Source: Laceyella sediminis
GTDB lineage: Bacteria; Bacillota; Bacilli; Thermoactinomycetales; Thermoactinomycetaceae
Reading direction: 5' to 3'
DNA length: 64,000 nt
Assembly (NCBI RefSeq): GCF_003003125.1
Contig: NZ_PVTZ01000016.1
Location: 1 to 64,000 of the forward strand
Positions 62,496-64,000 of the stretch are shown here, piece after piece; the first letter of the stretch is position 1, and every line of letters begins with the position of its first letter. Under the pieces are notes generated by a model. It was not told the origin of the DNA and searched no databases. It worked only from the letters and a program-made list of their open reading frames with translations. The position numbers and the translations under genes are program-made.

Positions 62496-63686
62496 TTATC
62501 TATCATAAATAACCTTTTTTTCTTGTTCCGTCAAAGGTGGCCAGATTCCCGACGCGTCGATCCACGCGATTGCGCTCTCCAAATCATCCACCACCGTGAC
62601 ATGCCCCATCTTGCGTCCTTTTTTCGCCTTTTCCTTGCCGTACCAGTGCACTTTCACCTGTCCGGGCAACGAGCCGTACGCTTGGTTAAATGCTTCGCCA
62701 TGCTCCCCCAGAATATTCACCATCACCGCCGGGGAAGTGAGCGTAGTCGGCCCCAACGGCAAACCGACAACAGCCCGTACAAATTGCTCAAATTGGGACG
62801 TGAGGCAAGCGTCAAACGTATAATGGCCGGAATTGTGCGGACGCGGCGCCAGCTCATTGACAAGCAATTCGCCGGACGCGAGCACAAACATTTCTACAGC
62901 CACCAATCCCACCACCCCAAGCGAGTCAGCCACCTGCTCAGCTAGGCGCACAGCCCGTTCAGCCACGCCTTCAGCCAGAGGTGCGGGAGCCACCGACATA
63001 TGCAGGATATGATGACGGTGCAAATTGACAGAGGGCGGAAAAGCTTTCACTTCGCCATGAACACTTCGTGCCACCACGACCGAACATTCTTTTTGGAAAG
63101 GGATGAATTGCTCCAAAACCAAGGTTTTCCCTTGCTGAAACAGCTCAGCTGGCAATGCGGCCACGTCCTGGTCTGTTTTTAGCATCCACTGGCCTTTGCC
63201 GTCATATCCGCCTGTCGCTGTTTTCAACACAGCCGGAAGCCCCAGCTCAGCCAAAGCTTGCCGCAAGTCGGCTTCTGTTTCAACGGCGACATATGGTGCC
63301 ACCGGAATGCCAGCCCGAGTGAGCGCTTCCTTCTCCATGAGGCGATGTCGCGTCAATTCAAGCAAGCGGCTACCTTGTGGAACCAACGTTTGCTGTTCCA
63401 GCTTTTTAACGATCTCCGGGTCGATGTTTTCAAATTCATACACGATCAGATCAGCGGCTTCTGCCAAGCGGCGTGCTGCCTCCTGATCATCGTAAGGGGC
63501 GCTTAAATGCCGGTCGGACACTTGGCCTCCGGGGCAGTCAGCCGCTGGGTCCAATGTGACGAAGCGGTATCCCAACTTTCGCCCCTCGAGAATCACCATG
63601 CGCCCCAGTTGCCCGCCTCCCAAAATGCCGATCGTCTGGCCGGGCTTGATTAAGCCCGCTGTCTTTTGCTTCATCGTCTCAATCAT
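62496..63686 (-). CDS. purK: N5-carboxyaminoimidazole ribonucleotide synthase
   Basis: PurK is the ATP-grasp enzyme that carboxylates AIR with bicarbonate. It opens [14 protein letters not shown] and has [24 protein letters not shown] and [14 protein letters not shown]. Length 396. The start overlaps the purE stop by ATGA. Confidence 0.97.
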   Translation of the reverse strand: MIETMKQKTAGLIKPGQTIGILGGGQLGRMVILEGRKLGYRFVTLDPAADCPGGQVSDRHLSAPYDDQEAARRLAEAADLIVYEFENIDPEIVKKLEQQTLVPQGSRLLELTRHRLMEKEALTRAGIPVAPYVAVETEADLRQALAELGLPAVLKTATGGYDGKGQWMLKTDQDVAALPAELFQQGKTLVLEQFIPFQKECSVVVARSVHGEVKAFPPSVNLHRHHILHMSVAPAPLAEGVAERAVRLAEQVADSLGVVGLVAVEMFVLASGELLVNELAPRPHNSGHYTFDACLTSQFEQFVRAVVGLPLGPTTLTSPAVMVNILGEHGEAFNQAYGSLPGQVKVHWYGKEKAKKGRKMGHVTVVDDLESAIAWIDASGIWPPLTEQEKKVIYDR

Positions 63687-64000
63687 TTCAATTCACTTTC
63701 CTTTAGCACACGGCTACGGATTTGTTCACGCCGTTTGGCTAAACGCTCGCGCAACGCTTTGTCTTGAATGCCCAACATTTCCGCTGCGAGCAATCCGGCG
63801 TTGACCGCCCCGGCATCGCCGATGGCGACAGTTGCAACCGGAACACCCCCTGGCATCTGCACAATTGAAAGCAACGAATCCATCCCGTTTAGAGCGGATG
63901 TTTTGATCGGTACTCCGATCACCGGCAAAACCGTTTTTGAAGCGACCATGCCTGGCAGATGCGCCGCACCACCCGCACCAGCGACAATTACTTCAATGCC
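63683..64000 (-). CDS. purE: N5-CAIR mutase PurE, cut by the window end
   Basis: The C-terminal 105 residues of class I PurE are present: [18 protein letters not shown], then [18 protein letters not shown] and [14 protein letters not shown]. The N-terminal part and the operon promoter lie beyond the right edge. It is the first gene of the purine operon. Confidence 0.93.
   Translation of the reverse strand, partial: GIEVIVAGAGGAAHLPGMVASKTVLPVIGVPIKTSALNGMDSLLSIVQMPGGVPVATVAIGDAGAVNAGLLAAEMLGIQDKALRERLAKRREQIRSRVLKESELK

Noticed and set aside
1-64000. CRISPR arrays, tRNA, rRNA, intact insertion sequences
   Set aside because: No regularly spaced direct repeats, cloverleaf sequences, rRNA segments or full transposase genes were seen by reading; a tRNAscan or ISfinder search was not possible here.

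Overview
The window reads as chromosomal DNA of an aerobic, endospore-forming member of the Bacillales, most likely of the thermoactinomycete type. The evidence is a moderately high GC content, strong AGGAGG-type ribosome binding sites, a B. subtilis-style purEKBCSQLFMNHD operon, CodY, a caa3-type oxidase with cytochrome c fused to subunit II, GerP-family spore proteins and two Spo0M proteins. Several genes (nth/mutY, yfhP, an ABC exporter, a hemL paralogue, bcp) resemble the yfh-yga neighbourhood of B. subtilis but are rearranged. The genus is inference. No rRNA, tRNA, CRISPR array or intact transposase was seen.

Layout. 0.1-6.6 kb, minus strand: endonuclease III, a 2-hydroxyacid dehydrogenase with a methyltransferase, Bcp, a two-component system with a 36-residue membrane peptide downstream, two GerP-like proteins and an Hsp20 protein. 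6.8-7.9 kb, plus strand: a GerPC-like protein and paired CrcB fluoride channels. 7.9-14.2 kb, minus strand: a three-gene ABC transporter, two Spo0M paralogues and a large coiled-coil protein with a kinase-like N-terminus. 14.4-18.2 kb, plus strand: a HemL paralogue, truncated haemoglobin, an alpha/beta hydrolase and a small zinc-ribbon protein. 18.3-30.9 kb, minus strand: a split membrane protein gene, ctaB and ctaCDEF, an RsbT-like kinase with an ABC exporter, codY, signal peptidase I and proC under a T-box. 31.6-45.4 kb, mixed: GNAT, UvsE, PabB, VanW protein, MutY, YfhP, MscS, AlkA, a LysM/3D protein and an O-antigen ligase-like protein. 45.7-49.5 kb: a FecE-type ATPase behind a Fur-like site, a frameshifted peptidase E and an adenine deaminase-like protein. 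49.5-50.5 kb is gene-poor. 50.8-64 kb is the purine operon, with one foreign-looking membrane gene between purH and purD and purE cut by the window end.

How it fits together. The pur operon encodes IMP synthesis, and the adjacent adenine deaminase-like gene points to purine salvage. ctaB makes haem O for the ctaCDEF oxidase, and the HemL paralogue and haemoglobin add a haem theme. Nth, MutY, AlkA and UvsE are four separate DNA repair enzymes. GerP-like proteins, Spo0M, CodY and RsbT-like kinase belong to sporulation or the entry into stationary phase.

Most interesting points: the Spo0M/Spo0M/pseudokinase-coiled-coil cluster; a dispersed repeat of about 140 bp, one copy of which has 20-bp terminal inverted repeats; a promoter pair with no clear gene near 49.6 kb; a Fur-like box filling the spacer of the fecE-like promoter; a 7-G frameshift in peptidase E; and repeated use of TTG start codons, many of which had to be placed by their ribosome binding sites.
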